Shown: one piece after another, positions 23,206 through 35,271 of the stretch | How positions within the stretch are numbered: the stretch's first letter is position 1 | How the letters are laid out: each line of letters starts with the position of its first letter | Assembly: GCF_964204645.1 (NCBI RefSeq) | Contig: NC_134028.1 | Location: 18,760,153-18,824,152, forward strand | Reading direction: 5' to 3' | DNA: 64,000 nucleotides | Source: Tubulanus polymorphus | Taxonomy: Eukaryota > Nemertea > Palaeonemertea > Tubulaniformes > Tubulanidae | Made by a program: the position numbers and the translations under genes | The notes under the pieces: model-generated | The model's database searches: none | The model's input: only the letters and a program-made list of their open reading frames with translations | Told to the model about the DNA's origin: nothing

Positions 23206-25916
23206 ATGGAAGAAGGTGGAGAAGATTATGAAATGGGTACTTTTAGTGAACCCTGCACAACTGAAGAACCACAACCTGATTTAAATGAAACTAATATCGA
23301 TAATGATGATGAATCAGCATTTAATTCTAATTTAACAGATAGTGGTTATAAAGCCCCATCAACAGTTGAATTTGATAGAAGCAATAAATCGAGAATAAAT
23401 ACTGAAAATTCAAATCCAGATTTAGAAAGACAAGATTTAGAATATATTAACCAAATGTATAAATTAAAACATATATTTAAAAATTCTGGATATAATTTAA
23501 ATGATGGAGGCGTCAGACTTTTAGTACAAAATTTAAAATTTTTAGATGGTGAATATTATTATCATTTGAAAAAGGATTATCATTTGGAAAAAGATTATTA
23601 TATTGATATCTCTTATAAAAATCAAAGAAAAATATTATCAAAATCAACTTTGTTTAAGTTAGACCCATCTAGAATTAAACAAGAAAATTAATTTTAGAAA
23701 ATTATTTGACGCCTGGGAAAAAAATGTAGAATTTCTGAGCTAAGCTAATGTGGAATTGCAAATTTGAAATCGAAGTTTTAAGAAATTTGGGAAATGATGA
23801 GATTTGGCGATTGGGTAGATGATACAGGTCTTCGACTCTAGTAGTGGTTTAAATTTTTTTATTGAAAATTCTCAATAATTGATTGCGAACTTGCGACCGA
23901 CTTCATTTACTTATGCCTCTAAGCTGGTCTGCAACTTCATTGCCTCCATGGATGAAGAAAGAGCTCTTCTGATGTCTGCTTCATCATGACTTCGAGCATA
24001 TCGTGTGGCCTAGCCAGCCGCCCCGGTCCCCGGCCACGGGTTTGGCTGTCACTCGATATCCTAGAGTCTTGAGTCTGGGTGGGTTGAAGTAGACATTGTC
24101 ATTTAAAATAACATGCTTATGTTGTTCTGTATGAATTACCCGTGTGTCATGTATGTTGTATTAATTTATTTTAAAATTTGTATTTATTGAATTTGGGAAT
24201 TTTATCCCGGATATCAATGTAATAAGGATCAATAAAGAATTGAATTGAATTGTCACCTTATACACATGCCATCAGAGGACATGGAGCCGTATATGACAGC
24301 TATGCGATTATAAATTGCTAATCTCACGAAACTTGCATACTCCTAATATCAAACATATTTTCTAAAACGTTTGAATATTGAAATTATATGTTTACACATT
24401 TTCATATTGACCGCTTGAAGCCGCTGATGAAATTCACGCCGGCCCTACACACATCGTAGATAGCTTCGTCATTCCACCGGCATGCCCATGTCAGGGTCTG
24501 ACTTTTATATCAGACTTCCGCATCGTGTATACATCCGCCATTTAACCGAATAATCCGATTTACTTATCATTTCTATTTATGCCTGCCGCTTCTGATATAT
24601 TCATACATCCGTTACTATTACAATACGTCTTCTAATGATATTTAATGCAATATAACATTTCGACGTTCAAATATAGGTCATTATATAATCACAGGAAGCC
24701 ATTCTACATCTACGTCAATAATATTTTGCCAGATTGCCAGCTTGTTTGTGTACACATAAACCTGTGACGTTTTGCACATCGATTTACGGCTGTCGTTTGT
24801 AAAATGACGCTGAATGGTTAACATTGTTTAGGTTTCATAATGGTAACGTTTTATAAGGCGTCAAAAAATAAGTATTAATAATGAAATAGAAAATGTAACA
24901 CAAGAAGAAATTGATGAATATGAAAGAGCATTTAAAAAAAGAATTAATTACTTATTTGAAACCATCAATAATAATTTAGAACCAAAAACAATCAAAAATA
25001 ATTTAGAACCAGAAACAATTCCTAAAGAAGTTATTAATTCCAAAACTAGTAAACTTTAATCAAACGAAACATCGAGAAGAGATATTCAACAAATTGATAA
25101 TGAATCAAGTCAATTACAGGAAAGAACTAATTTAGATAAAGCGATAGAAACAGTTAATTACTTAGAAAAGCAGATAAATAGTACTTTAGATACATCTCTT
25201 ACTGGAACAAAACAAATGAAACTTTTATCAGAAAAAGGATTTCTTGGTTTAACTGATGAAGATTTAGAAACATTTCCTGAACAAGCGCGTAGAGAAATTA
25301 AAGGTGTACAAATATCAGCTGATAAAATTGCGCATGATAAAAGTATAAGAGATCAAAAAATTATGTATTTGGAAAAAGAAAAAACTGATAAAAATGATGA
25401 AATAGAACAATTAAAGTCTGATTTAGCTCAACAAGTAATTGATGAAATTGAATATAGAATAAAAGAATTACGTTTAGAAAAAGAAATTAATGATTTAAAA
25501 GCTGACTTAGAAGTACAGGAAAAAGAAAAAAATATTTTAATGGAAAAATATGTTAATAATATTAAAAGATTAAAAGTTATTTCTAAAGATTTGTTGATTA
25601 AACCAAATTCTGAAATATCATTAAAAGATAGAATAAAATTATTATTTAAATAAAACCCCAGAATGAAAGTAATTTAAATACAAGATAAAGTTAAGGATGG
25701 TTTAAAGAAATTAGCAAAATATTTATGGGAACTATCTAAAAAATCTGCTGCAGCTTTACCAGGAATTATTGCATCAATTGTTGGTTTTATATTGAAATCT
25801 GCAGGAAACATTATTAACTTTGCTTCTGAACATATTATTTTATTTTTAATTACAGTTGTAAGTGCAATTATTTTTGGGTTAGTTAACATAATCAAAAATA
25901 AACATAATAAAAAATA
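23206..25916 (+). pseudogene. coiled-coil protein with hydrophobic C-terminus, split by a transposon
   Basis: The N-terminal part (23,206-23,691) is acidic and low-complexity (EEGGEDYEMG, NDDESAFNSN), then helical. The transposon at 23,706-24,864 interrupts it. Reading resumes near 24,871 with ENVTQEEIDEYERAF; a TAA lies at 25,057-25,059, then a long coiled coil (25,216-25,653, e.g. KEINDLKADLEVQEKEKN). TAA codons at 25,651 and 25,675 precede a hydrophobic domain with SKKSAAALPGIIASIVGF and SEHIILFLITVVSAIIFG. The coiled coil plus an AAALPGII membrane-like tail is seen in other Polinton-like elements. A fibre or membrane-active virion role is inferred only. Whether it was one gene or two cannot be settled here. 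Confidence 0.6.
23706..24864. mobile_element. non-autonomous transposon, copy 2
   Basis: 1,159 bp with short terminal inverted repeats TTGACGCCT / AGGCGTCAA. No transposase frame. Closely related to 3,370-4,407; this copy has about 80 bp more near 24,312-24,390. It splits a Polinton gene, so it inserted after the Polinton or travelled with it. A clear target duplication is not visible. Confidence 0.75.
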
Positions 25917-25968
25917 ATAAAAAATAAACATAATCAAAAATAAATAATTAATTGTTTTTGTTAAATAA

Positions 25969-27216
25969 ATGAGTGGAAGTTATATAAGTCCTTCTAAGAT
26001 TTCTAGAATATCTAATGCTATTAAAGCAGAAAGATCACATCATATAATTACTCATAACCCTTCAAATATTAATCCCGATGAAACTTTATATGTTAAAATT
26101 CCTCGATTAACACAAAATACTTTTTATGTTCCAAATAGTATTTATTTATCAGCTGATATAAAAGTAACCGGTAATAATAATAATTATGTTGTTGATAATG
26201 TTGGAAGATATTTGATTAAAAAATTAACTATAAAGATTGGTCCGGAAACAGTTTTCTCATTAGATGATTATGATTTATTTATGCATTATAAAGATTTATG
26301 GTTAACAAAAAAAAATAGAAATAATATGATATTTCAAGGCATCCAATCAGAAAACCAAAATAAATTAAGATCAGGAGCTAATGACGCAATAGTAACTCGT
26401 ACCGCAGATAATTTGATAAAAAAGATTTATGGAAGCAAATATAAAATTCCATTAGACTTTGAATTGATAAATAATAATGCACCTTTATATAAATACGCAA
26501 TTCAAGAAGATGTTATATTAGAAATAACATTTGCTCCTGTAAATGAAATTGTATTATCTAGCGTTGCTAAAGATATGGGTTATAAATTATCGAATATATG
26601 TTTAGAATATGATACAGTAACTGATGAAAATATTTCAAGTATAATTCAAACTCAATACAATCAAGGATTTTCATTATTATATGATTATATTGATAAATTT
26701 AAAACTGTAACTATTAATGCAAATGATGAAATAATTAATGAGAATATTAACTTCCCAAGAAGATCTATTAAAGGTATATTAATATTTTTTACTATTGCAA
26801 CATATTCTAATGGTGCAATACAGGTTGATAAGTATTATAATCCTGAAATAACAAAAGTAGAAATAACTATCGAAGGAATAGCAAATAAAATATTTTGTCA
26901 AGGAATAGGAATGATAGATCAATGGCCAGAAATTAGAAAACATTTTATGAATGAAAAAGTAAAATCATCTGAAAATTGTAATATTAATCAAATTGATTAT
27001 TATACTGGTAATAAATATGCATTATGGTTAGATTTTAGAACCACGGAGGATAATTCATTACATGGTTCTGGGAAAAAACTACAGAACACTAAAGATGGAA
27101 TACAATTATTCATGACAAAGAAAAAAGGAAGCTTAAATTTCAAAATGCATATTTATATTATATCTGACGCACAATTAAATATTGTAAATTCTCAATTAAA
27201 TAGTGTTATGTATTAG
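25969..27216 (+). CDS. major-capsid-like protein (double jelly-roll candidate)
   Basis: 415 codons, one of the few intact Polinton genes here. The start ATG has the context GTTAAATAAATGAG. The N-terminal part has PDETLYVKIPRLTQNTFYVPNSIYLSADIKV-type strands (seen as ETLYVKIPRL and FYVPNSIYLSADI), followed by LTIKIGPETVF and LDDYDLFMHYKDLW. The C-terminal half has IKGILIFFT and ITKVEITIEG and ends in LHGSGKKLQN. The length and beta-rich pattern fit the hexon-like capsid proteins of Polinton/adintovirus elements. It comes last in the plus-strand block, followed directly by the Helitron. Only one copy exists, because the duplication did not reach it. Confidence 0.72.
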   Translation: MSGSYISPSKISRISNAIKAERSHHIITHNPSNINPDETLYVKIPRLTQNTFYVPNSIYLSADIKVTGNNNNYVVDNVGRYLIKKLTIKIGPETVFSLDDYDLFMHYKDLWLTKKNRNNMIFQGIQSENQNKLRSGANDAIVTRTADNLIKKIYGSKYKIPLDFELINNNAPLYKYAIQEDVILEITFAPVNEIVLSSVAKDMGYKLSNICLEYDTVTDENISSIIQTQYNQGFSLLYDYIDKFKTVTINANDEIINENINFPRRSIKGILIFFTIATYSNGAIQVDKYYNPEITKVEITIEGIANKIFCQGIGMIDQWPEIRKHFMNEKVKSSENCNINQIDYYTGNKYALWLDFRTTEDNSLHGSGKKLQNTKDGIQLFMTKKKGSLNFKMHIYIISDAQLNIVNSQLNSVMY

Positions 27217-27720
27217 AATTTTCACTTTAATAAAAATTTATCATATTATAATTAGCGGTGGGCCTCAACATGTACGGTGTGTATCTCCTCTGTAACCGTG
27301 GCGTTTCTGCACTTCATACTCACACATATTGTTGGTATGTATGTGAAGATGGTCATGGGGTATCTTTTTTGGAAAAAAATTCAATATATGTGGAAAAAAC
27401 GAACTTAATTCACGACAGATTTACAGATGCTCACCGGCTAATAGTTCTCAATTCTTTTAGCAGATGGCGCCAGTAGTGCGTGTTTAGTTTGACAATCAAA
27501 AGAGATAATCGAATGATTGTTTACAGTTACTGGGCAAGGATTCAATCACTATGGTCATGGGGTAACCTTTTGGACGACATTTTGTGTATTTTCGGCAAAA
27601 AGTGAATTTATTCTTAGTTTAAATTCATCGTATAAATTCATCGTCAAATTTGTATCTGTTTAGTTTAAATTCATCGTCGAATTTGTATCTGTTTAATTCA
27701 CAAGTGAATCGAATTGTCCG

Positions 27721-27789
27721 GTGGCCGATCGGTATCATCGCAGACTCGCGTGTGGAAGCCCCGGGTTCGCCTTCCGAGCGGGGCCACTA
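27721..27789 (+). other. tRNA-like segment in the Helitron
   Basis: GTGGCC at the start can pair with GGCCAC at the end. A B-box-like GGTTCGCCTTC and a following run of T (27,791-27,803) resemble an RNA polymerase III unit. The D arm and anticodon arm are poor, so this is at most a tRNA-derived or captured fragment. Confidence 0.3.
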
Positions 27790-28123
27790 TTTTTTTTTTT
27801 TTTAAACTGACCCAGTGATGTCTTTAATGCAAGAGATGAGATTTCGTGTCAAAGCATGTTATGTAAGTAATTTTGTTCTTTGTTTTCTCGGAATAATATT
27901 TATTCTTTCACTGCCTACTGCTCACACTGCCTCACACGGCTTCATGGTCTGAAGCGGAAATACAACTGCTTCTTCAGTTCTCATTCACGTGTATTCATTC
28001 CATTCATGCTTTGAAAACCTGTTTCAGTGTGTTTTGTATTCATCTATTGTCATCGTCAACCTTCGTTGGTGTCAATAACGTTTATAACAAAGGTAGGCTG
28101 ATTGACGTAATACACAGAGGCAG

Positions 28124-28660
28124 ATGTCCGTTAATATTAATGAAAGAATAACAACAATTATAAACAAGATCAAACAGTCGGAAAGTAGCATTGTGAAAGA
28201 TTTGGCAGTGGCTGAGCTCAACATTGTATATCACAACTGTAAGGAGTCCAGTAAGTTGAACCCTCGCGCATTATCTTGCATCCGGGAATCGTTTGATAAA
28301 TTCTGTACAGACATACAGAAAGACTTAGCAGCCCTACAAACAGATGCCCGAAGGACCATAGCGGGATTCAAATCCCAGATTGCAAAATCTGCAATCAAAC
28401 CGGTAGCTCAATCGACACCAAAACGGAAATGTCTGTTTCAAAATTCCGAACCGCAGCCGAAGAAAGTGCTACTACAAAAACCAAAAACCACAGATCCAGA
28501 GATTGAAACTACATGTAGTACAAACTTAGACATATCCAGCACAGATGATGCCGAACTATCCCTGGCACTGCAGATGTGCGACACTCAGACGAGAGAGAAG
28601 AGTGAAGAGCAAGTTGATGAAGAGGGGGCGATGAAGATAATAAATTCAGAATCTGAATAA
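28124..28660 (+). CDS. Helitron accessory ORF, unknown
   Basis: 178 codons, intact ATG frame. Predicted helical N-terminal half (ITTIINKIKQSESSIVKDLA, ALSCIRESFDKFCTDIQKDL), then a basic Pro/Lys linker (STPKRKCLF, PQPKKVLLQKPK) and an acidic tail. It lies 75 bp before the Rep/helicase gene in the same direction. No domain recognised. It could be a DNA-binding helper of the transposon or a captured host exon. The basic KPKTT and KRK stretches could serve nuclear entry. Confidence 0.6.
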   Translation: MSVNINERITTIINKIKQSESSIVKDLAVAELNIVYHNCKESSKLNPRALSCIRESFDKFCTDIQKDLAALQTDARRTIAGFKSQIAKSAIKPVAQSTPKRKCLFQNSEPQPKKVLLQKPKTTDPEIETTCSTNLDISSTDDAELSLALQMCDTQTREKSEEQVDEEGAMKIINSESE

Positions 28661-28734
28661 AATTTGTAACATTTTGATAATAAAAAGATAATTTGTAATT
28701 TCATTGCAGACTAACTTTTTTTCTTTGACGGTAA

Positions 28735-31700
28735 TTGGTTGAGGTTTTAAAAATGCCTAAAAAGGCCAGCAGTCGTTCCCTTTCACGGTCATCAAAAGAT
28801 GCAGCTGCTAGAAAAACAACGCGAGCACAAGAAAGTCCACAACAGAGAGAAGAAAGAACAAGTCGGATGCGTGACCGAGTTAGAGCACTAAGATTGGATG
28901 CACGATCACAGTCAGAACCCCCAACTCGCCATTTTAGGGATTCTGATTTTCTAAGACTTGGAGTTTCTGAACACTTTGATGAGGATACACTACCTCATGA
29001 CCTCATACGCCACAATTGTAGAAAACTTTATGACATTAACTGCGCACATTGCAGTGCGTACAGATGGCCAGACGAAAAGCCATCCATGTGTTGCAAAAGT
29101 GGGAAAATTTTTGTCGAACCTATACCTGCACCACCGGCAGATATTTGTTATCTCTTTGATAATGATGAACATTTTCTGAACAATATAAGGGCATACAATA
29201 ATGCTTTAGCCCTGGCATCAATTGGCTGTACTACTGTTTCACCTCCAGGTTTTAATCCCACATTTAAAATACAAGGTAAAATGTACCATCATATTGGTTC
29301 CTTACTTCCAGACGAGACATCCACGCCTAAGTACGCACAGTTATTTTTTTATGACACCGATAATGAGGTTGAAAATCGTCTGCTGCATATGAGTGCATTG
29401 AATCGTGATATCCTGACCAAATTGCAACAATACCTTCACGAAGTTAATTCATATGTACAGTCATTTAAAAGTGCCATAGAACTGACATCTAGCACAGATG
29501 AAGATATTCGCATCATCCTACATGCTGACAAGAAATTGAAACCATCGCTTGAGCACTGTAGATTATGTAACTTACCAACTTCGTCTGAGGTATCAGCTCT
29601 ATGCCCGGAGATGTATGCGGAAATGCTGATGTTATAGTACAATTTCGCGAAGGCGGTTTAAAGAAAATCAGTAATCTACACAGATCATATGATCCGTTAC
29701 ATTATGTTCTTCTCTTCCCATATGGAACGGATGGTTGGCAGTTAGGTCTGAAAACCACTGATAATAAAACACTCACCGCATTAGATTTCTATTCGTACCG
29801 CCTCCATGTTCGGAAAAATGATTCAAATATTCTAATGAAAAGTCGTCGTTTGTTACAACAGTATGCGGTAGATCAGTGGGCTAAAATTGAAATGTCCCGA
29901 CTGCAATGGGCGAAATTACACCAGAAGACCATAAGAGCCGAAAAATACCAAGGATTACATGATGCCATACAGAATGGTGATGTCATGAACCCAGGTAAAA
30001 AAATAATTCTACCACCAACAATATATGGATCTCCGCGCTTCTATTCAGAGGCATTTCAAAATGCGATGACTATTGTCCGATACATTGGACGACCAGACTA
30101 TTTCATCACTTTTACAACAAATCCAAAGTGGCCTGAAATAGTGGAATCTCTAAATCCGGGTGAGCGAGCACATGATCGACCAGACATTGCTGTAAGAGTG
30201 TTCAAACTGAAATTTGACTCTCTGATGGATGACCTCCTGAAGAAGCATGTGTTGGGCCGCGTGAAAGCACATACTGCAACAATAGAGTGGCAGAAACGCG
30301 GGCTTTCACATGCCCACATATTGCTCATTATGGATAACGACGATAAGCCAAGGACGCCGGAAATCATTGACCAGGTAGTGAGTGCAGAAATTCCCGATAT
30401 AGCATGCAATCCACGGCTGCATAAAATAATAACCGCAAATAATATACATGGACCATGTGGTACAATAAATCCCGGGAATCCTTGCATGGATGGTATTGGC
30501 GTTAGCAGGAGATGCACAAGAGATTTCCCAAAGATGTTTTCTCAGCGAACAGTGGTCCATGACGACAATTACCCTGTTTACAGACGAAGATCCCCAGATC
30601 AAGGGGGCTATAGACACACCATTCGTATCCGAGGTGCTGATTTTGATGTCGACAACTCATTTGTGGTTCCATATAACCCACTGCTGTCACTCAGATATGA
30701 TGCTCATATTAATGTTGAAGTCGTTCACTCTATACAGGCCGTGAAATATCTATATAAGTACATCACAAAGGGACAGGACAAAGTTATTGTTTCATCGGAC
30801 GATGGATCGTCAGCCCAAGATGAAATATCCACCTACCTCAATGCACGCTACATATCGGCAAGTGAAGCGTTCTGGAAGATATATGGCTTCCCCATTCACC
30901 AAAAATATCCTCCAGTTGAGAAATTGCCGTGTCATTTATCAGGAGAACAAACTGTGCTGTTCCAAGCAAGTGATGCTGCTACAGTTGTAGAAAATGGACC
31001 GCCCACCACCAAATTGACAGCCTTCTTCCAAATGAATGCAGAGGATGAAACTTCTAGAACTATCCTGTATCCAGAATTCCCAAGATACTTCACGTGGAAC
31101 ACGTCGGGTAAAAAATGGCAACGAAGAAAACGTGGAACAGTCAATGCTAATGGTGAAATAACAACCGATGTACTAGGACGTATACCCACGATATCATTAA
31201 GTGCCCATCAAACTGAACTGTATTTCTTGCGAATGCTCCTACACCATCGGGCAGGTGCCACAAGCTATGAAGACCTTCGAACAATCAACGGTGAACTATG
31301 CCCTACATTCCAAGATGCATGCATGAAACTCGGCCTCATAACAGATGATGGAGAAATATATCGTGCCATGGAAGAAGCCTCAAATCTACAGTTTGGGTCA
31401 CAATTAAGGAACTTTTTTGCCACACTTCTAATCTACTGCAGGCCATCAGACCCATTGCAGTTTTGGAACAAATGGAGAACTGAGTTAAGCAGGGACATAA
31501 TGCACCAAATGGATGTTGATCACGTTACTGCCAGAGTTGAGAATGAAGTTCTACTACAGTTACAGCATGCAGTTCAACGTGAAGGCCTGGATCTTGCATT
31601 GGATTTCTCGCTTCCATTACCAGTATTGGATTCAGTCACCTCTTTGCCCAGAGTGATTTCTGAAGAAACGTCTTATGATATGCCAGCACTGCACGCTGCA

Positions 31701-33095
31701 CTCACAGAAAAGCTGCCAACCTTAAATGATGAACAAAAACTCATTTATGATGCTGTCATTGGATCACTTCAGAATGATGAAGGCAAACTTTTCTGCATAA
31801 ATGCCAGTGGTGGAACTGGGAAAACCTACTTGCTTAACGTTATTCTAACGGCAGCAAGATGCAATGGTTTCGTAGCATTAGGAACTGCTCTTTCTGGTAT
31901 TGCATCCACACTCCTAGACAATGGCAGAACACTACATTCAAGATGTAAAATTCCTATAAATGTCAAAGAAGACTCGACATGCAATATCTCCAACAATACT
32001 GCTACAGCTGACCTGCTAAGACGTACAACACTCTTGGTAATTGATGAGGTATCCATGGGTAACAAACATACATTTGAATGTCTTGATAGATCATTACAGG
32101 ATATACGTCAGAATCCCTTGCTATTTGGAGGTCTTACTGTTGTATTCGCGGGAGATTGGCGACAAATTCTACCTGTCGTCCGTCATGGCTCTCGACCTCA
32201 AATTGTTGATGCTACCCTAAAGCGTTCCTACATATGGCCCCACGTGAAAATGTTGCAGCTTACTCAAAATATGAGATTACAACTTTCAGATGATCAGGAT
32301 TTCCCCAGCTACCTCATGTCAATAGGTAATGGTACGACTGAAACATTCGCTGACATTGGACCCAACACCGTTACAGTTCCTGATCACCTTTCATTACCGA
32401 CTAACAGGTTGGATGATCTGTGCGATTTTGTTTTTGGTGATAGTGTGTCCCCTGATTCCTTATGCAGTAAGGCTATTATCGCTCCAACTAACAAAGCTGT
32501 TGAGAAGGTCAACAACCGCATGATCTCAAAGTTCTCCGGTACTCAGCGTGAATATCTCAGTTCAGATGCGGTACTGGAAAATGAGCACCAGTATCCTCTG
32601 GAATTCATCCACTCTCTAAACCCATCTGGACTTCCTCCACATAAACTCATCTTAAAGCAAAACTGTCCAATAATGCTACTCAGAAATTTAGACCCCGCCC
32701 ATGGACACTGTAATGGCACTAGATACATCATTACCCATCTGCATGATCATGTTATCGAGGCCGTAATAGCTACTGGTGTTCATGCAAGAAATCGACTATT
32801 TATTCCGCGTATACCGATGGCGCCCAGTGATACTTTGTATCCTTTCCAAATGCAACGTAGGCAGTTCCCAATTAAGTTAGCATTCGGTATAACTGCCAAC
32901 AAATCTCAAGGTCAAACATTGAATCGTGTTGGTATCTATTTGCCTACAAGTTTCTTTTCGCATGGTCAGCTGTACGTAGCGATGAGTCGTGTCACATCGT
33001 GCAGCAATCTCAAACTTCTGTGTACTCACAAACCCAATGATGAAAACTGTGAAATTAAATATACGGACAATGTCGTGTATAAAGAAATACTGTAA
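28735..33095 (+). pseudogene. Helitron Rep/helicase, one frameshift
   Basis: About 1,450 codons in two frames joined near 29,600 (ALCPE in place of an AL-MPGD reading, a 1-base loss). The N-terminal part is a basic and zinc-finger-like region (CRKLYDINCAHC, CCKSG). The Helitron N domain has YDPLHYVLLFPYGTDGW. The HUH nuclease has GLSHAHILLIM near 30,300 and the tyrosine motif VKYLYKYITKG near 30,745. The Pif1-type helicase has NASGGTGKTYLL near 31,800, LLVIDEVSM near 32,035, GDWRQILPVV and a C-terminal ANKSQGQTLNRVG with LYVAMSRV. The enzyme nicks the ends and drives rolling-circle transposition. Apart from the single shift it is complete to the TAA at 33,093, so the insertion is young or recently active. 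Confidence 0.95.
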
Positions 33096-33469
33096 TAAAT
33101 ACTGCAATGCAATGTATAATTGCCCTATTCGAATTGTGAAATAATATGTCGTATAGAAACAGTTTATCTACCCTTCAGAATTGTTGGCTTAATGTAAAAT
33201 TTCATTAAATTGTTTGCCCCAAAAAAGATTAATGTACCTTAAGAAATTGTTGCGCATTTGAAAATTGTTGCCGTCATAAGTAGAAACGTTTTTAAGTGTA
33301 ATTTATGAATTCATAGATATATAATACATTTTATTTTACATCTATTTGCTTATGGTTTCCTTCTGTTTATCCATCCCTGTCAGCATTATATTATATTCGT
33401 CTGAAACTCAATCTGATATTAATAACCCAGGAGACACTATTAAAACCATACTGTTCACACACCATAGAA

Positions 33470-33496
33470 ACCCGTCAGCGACGGGTATTCAGCTAG
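33470..33496 (+). other. Helitron 3' terminal hairpin and CTAG end
   Basis: A 7-bp stem with 3-nt loop followed by ATTCAG then CTAG. This is the termination signal used by Helitron Rep. Confidence 0.9.
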
Positions 33497-33504
33497 TATA
33501 ATAA

Positions 33505-34247
33505 ATGGAAGGAGGTAAAGTATATGAAAGAATAAAAGCTGATAAAGAAATCAATGATAATTTATATTATGTAATACCTTATAAAAGAATAAATGAATAT
33601 ATTGGAACATTTTTATTAAATGAATTAAATCAATACAAAGAATATTTAATTGAACGTAATAATGATATAAATAAAAAAGATAATATTAATGATAATATAG
33701 ATAATATACCTTCTACATCAAATAATGTTTTACCTTCTATATCAAATAATGAAATAATATTAAATATTAGTGAAAATAGAAATTATTGTGATTATTGTAA
33801 TGGTGAATTTTCAAACTTTCCATCAAATTGGAATAATCACATGAATACAAATGTACATATTACTAATGTTATAGAACGTGTTGGTATAAGAGAATTTATA
33901 GAACACCCATTTAAATATGTTACAAAGTTTGTTTCAAATAAAAAAGTAAATGGTAAAGAATTATATGAAGATTTATTATTAGCAAAACCTAATAAAGATG
34001 AATTAGATTTAACAGATACTAATAAAATATTAGAATCAAACATTGTCAATGAAATATTAGGAAAAAACACTAAGAAAGATGATAATGAAACTATAGTTAC
34101 AGTATTGATATTAAAGATAATGTGGATACATTTTTTACGAAAGATAAAGTAGTAACTATTGATGATGTGGTAAAAAGGATGAATAAGTATAACAATAATG
34201 AAGAATTTGAAGAAGATTCGGTAGAGAGTTTGGAAATATTTTGTTAG
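33505..34247 (+). pseudogene. zinc-finger ORF of the Polinton
   Basis: Starts 8 bp after the Helitron, at ATG in the context AGTATAATAAATGG. The N-terminal part is charged (EGGKVYERIKADKEIN), then a low-complexity Asn/Asp linker, then a C2H2-like finger (CDYCNGEFSN then NHMNTNVH) and a helical part (GIREFIEHPFKYVTKFV). A frameshift near 34,105 breaks the frame; continuing in the other frame gives DDVVKRMNKYNNNEEFEED to a TAG at about 34,245-34,247. It is the last plus-strand gene and converges on the ATPase gene. Function unknown; the finger suggests nucleic acid binding. Confidence 0.6.
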
Positions 34248-34329
34248 GGTATGATATTGAAAGTGATTAACATATTAATTATATTTAACTCAAATAATAA
34301 TATTGGATGAAAATTGTATAAAATAATAG

Positions 34330-34630
34330 TAAATAAAAAAAGGGGTTTTAAGTATTTATGTATCTAATACATATCTAATACATATCTAATACATATTATT
34401 TGAAAATACCTTAAATTGTATATTTTTTTTTAAATTTATATTGAAACCTCAGTAATAATAAATAACCTTTATTATTTTCAAACTTATTCATATATTAGTT
34501 GAAAAAATAAAAATAAATTGGTTGAAAATTGTATGAATAATATTTATTTTAAAAAAGGGGGTTTTAAGTATTAATGTATCTAATACGTATCTAATACATA
34601 CCTAATACATACCTAATACATAAATACTTA
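34330..34630. repeat. convergent-gene gap with TATCTAATACA repeats
   Basis: Two related blocks (about 34,336-34,402 and 34,551-34,622), each AAAAAGGGGTTTTAAGTATT followed by 3-5 copies of an 11-bp unit TATCTAATACA. They lie between the ends of the plus-strand ORF and the minus-strand ATPase. The position fits a transcription-end or boundary element. Confidence 0.75.
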
Positions 34631-34637
34631 AAATATC

Positions 34638-35258
34638 TTATTCTATAAACTTATATTCATATGGAAATTGAAGCCTCAGAAGTAATTTTGAACCTTTATT
34701 ATTCTTTAATTTATTCATATATTCATCATGTAACTCAGTAGGTATAATTTGATTTTCTTCCAATGATTGTTGCATAGATTTTCTATCTTTGTTATGAAAT
34801 AAAACTAGAAATCTTATATTCTCCCTAAAGTCTTTAACAATTGAATTATATTTTTGATTTAAAACCCATGTTGTTATCCCGAAATGTCTCCCAGAGAAAG
34901 CCAGATAACATAACTCACTTTCTATCACTTTTGAATCATGTAAATTTGCGCAATCATCTATAATGAATAATGTATTTAATCCTTTATAAGTATCAATTGC
35001 TATTTTAATACAATTATCTAAATTTTCTTTTACTGTTTTAGGATTTAATATAATAAACTTTTTCATCTTAACTATATCTCTATTATATGTTTTATTCATT
35101 TCATAAGTAGGACAAAATAATATTATATAATCAAAATGATTCTTATATATAGTTTCTAACAAATCTAATTTCTATCAAATGAAATGTGTTTTACCACAAT
35201 TGGTTACTCCAGTAACTAACATATTATGCGGTTCAAATATAGATAAATCTTTATTCAT
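34638..35258 (-). pseudogene. packaging ATPase (FtsK/HerA A32-like)
   Basis: About 207 codons. Starting from ATG at 35,258 (context AAAATAAATGA) it reads MLVTGVTNCGKTHF with the Walker A loop GVTNCGKT, then two adjacent stops, TGA TAG (35,177-35,172), then the remainder: YIILFCPTYE, a Walker B segment LFIIDDCANL, GRHFGITTWVLNQKYN (sensor-like) and the C-terminus. It would pump element DNA into the capsid. The two stops disable it. It is the first of a minus-strand block with the integrase 14 bp away. Confidence 0.9.
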
Positions 35259-35271
35259 TTATTTTTTTAAT

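Larger units (their letters stand above)
27241..33496 (+). mobile_element. autonomous Helitron, nearly intact
   Basis: 6,256 bp. The 5' end TC (27,241) follows an A; the 3' end is CTAG (33,493-33,496) followed by T, as expected for Helitron insertion between A and T without target duplication. A terminal hairpin (ACCCGTC, loop AGC, GACGGGT at 33,470-33,486) lies 6 bases before CTAG. It carries a Rep/helicase gene and an accessory ORF. It sits between the capsid gene and the zinc-finger gene of the Polinton, in an intergenic gap. GC content is higher than the host Polinton. The 5' end is less certain than the 3' end. Confidence 0.93.
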
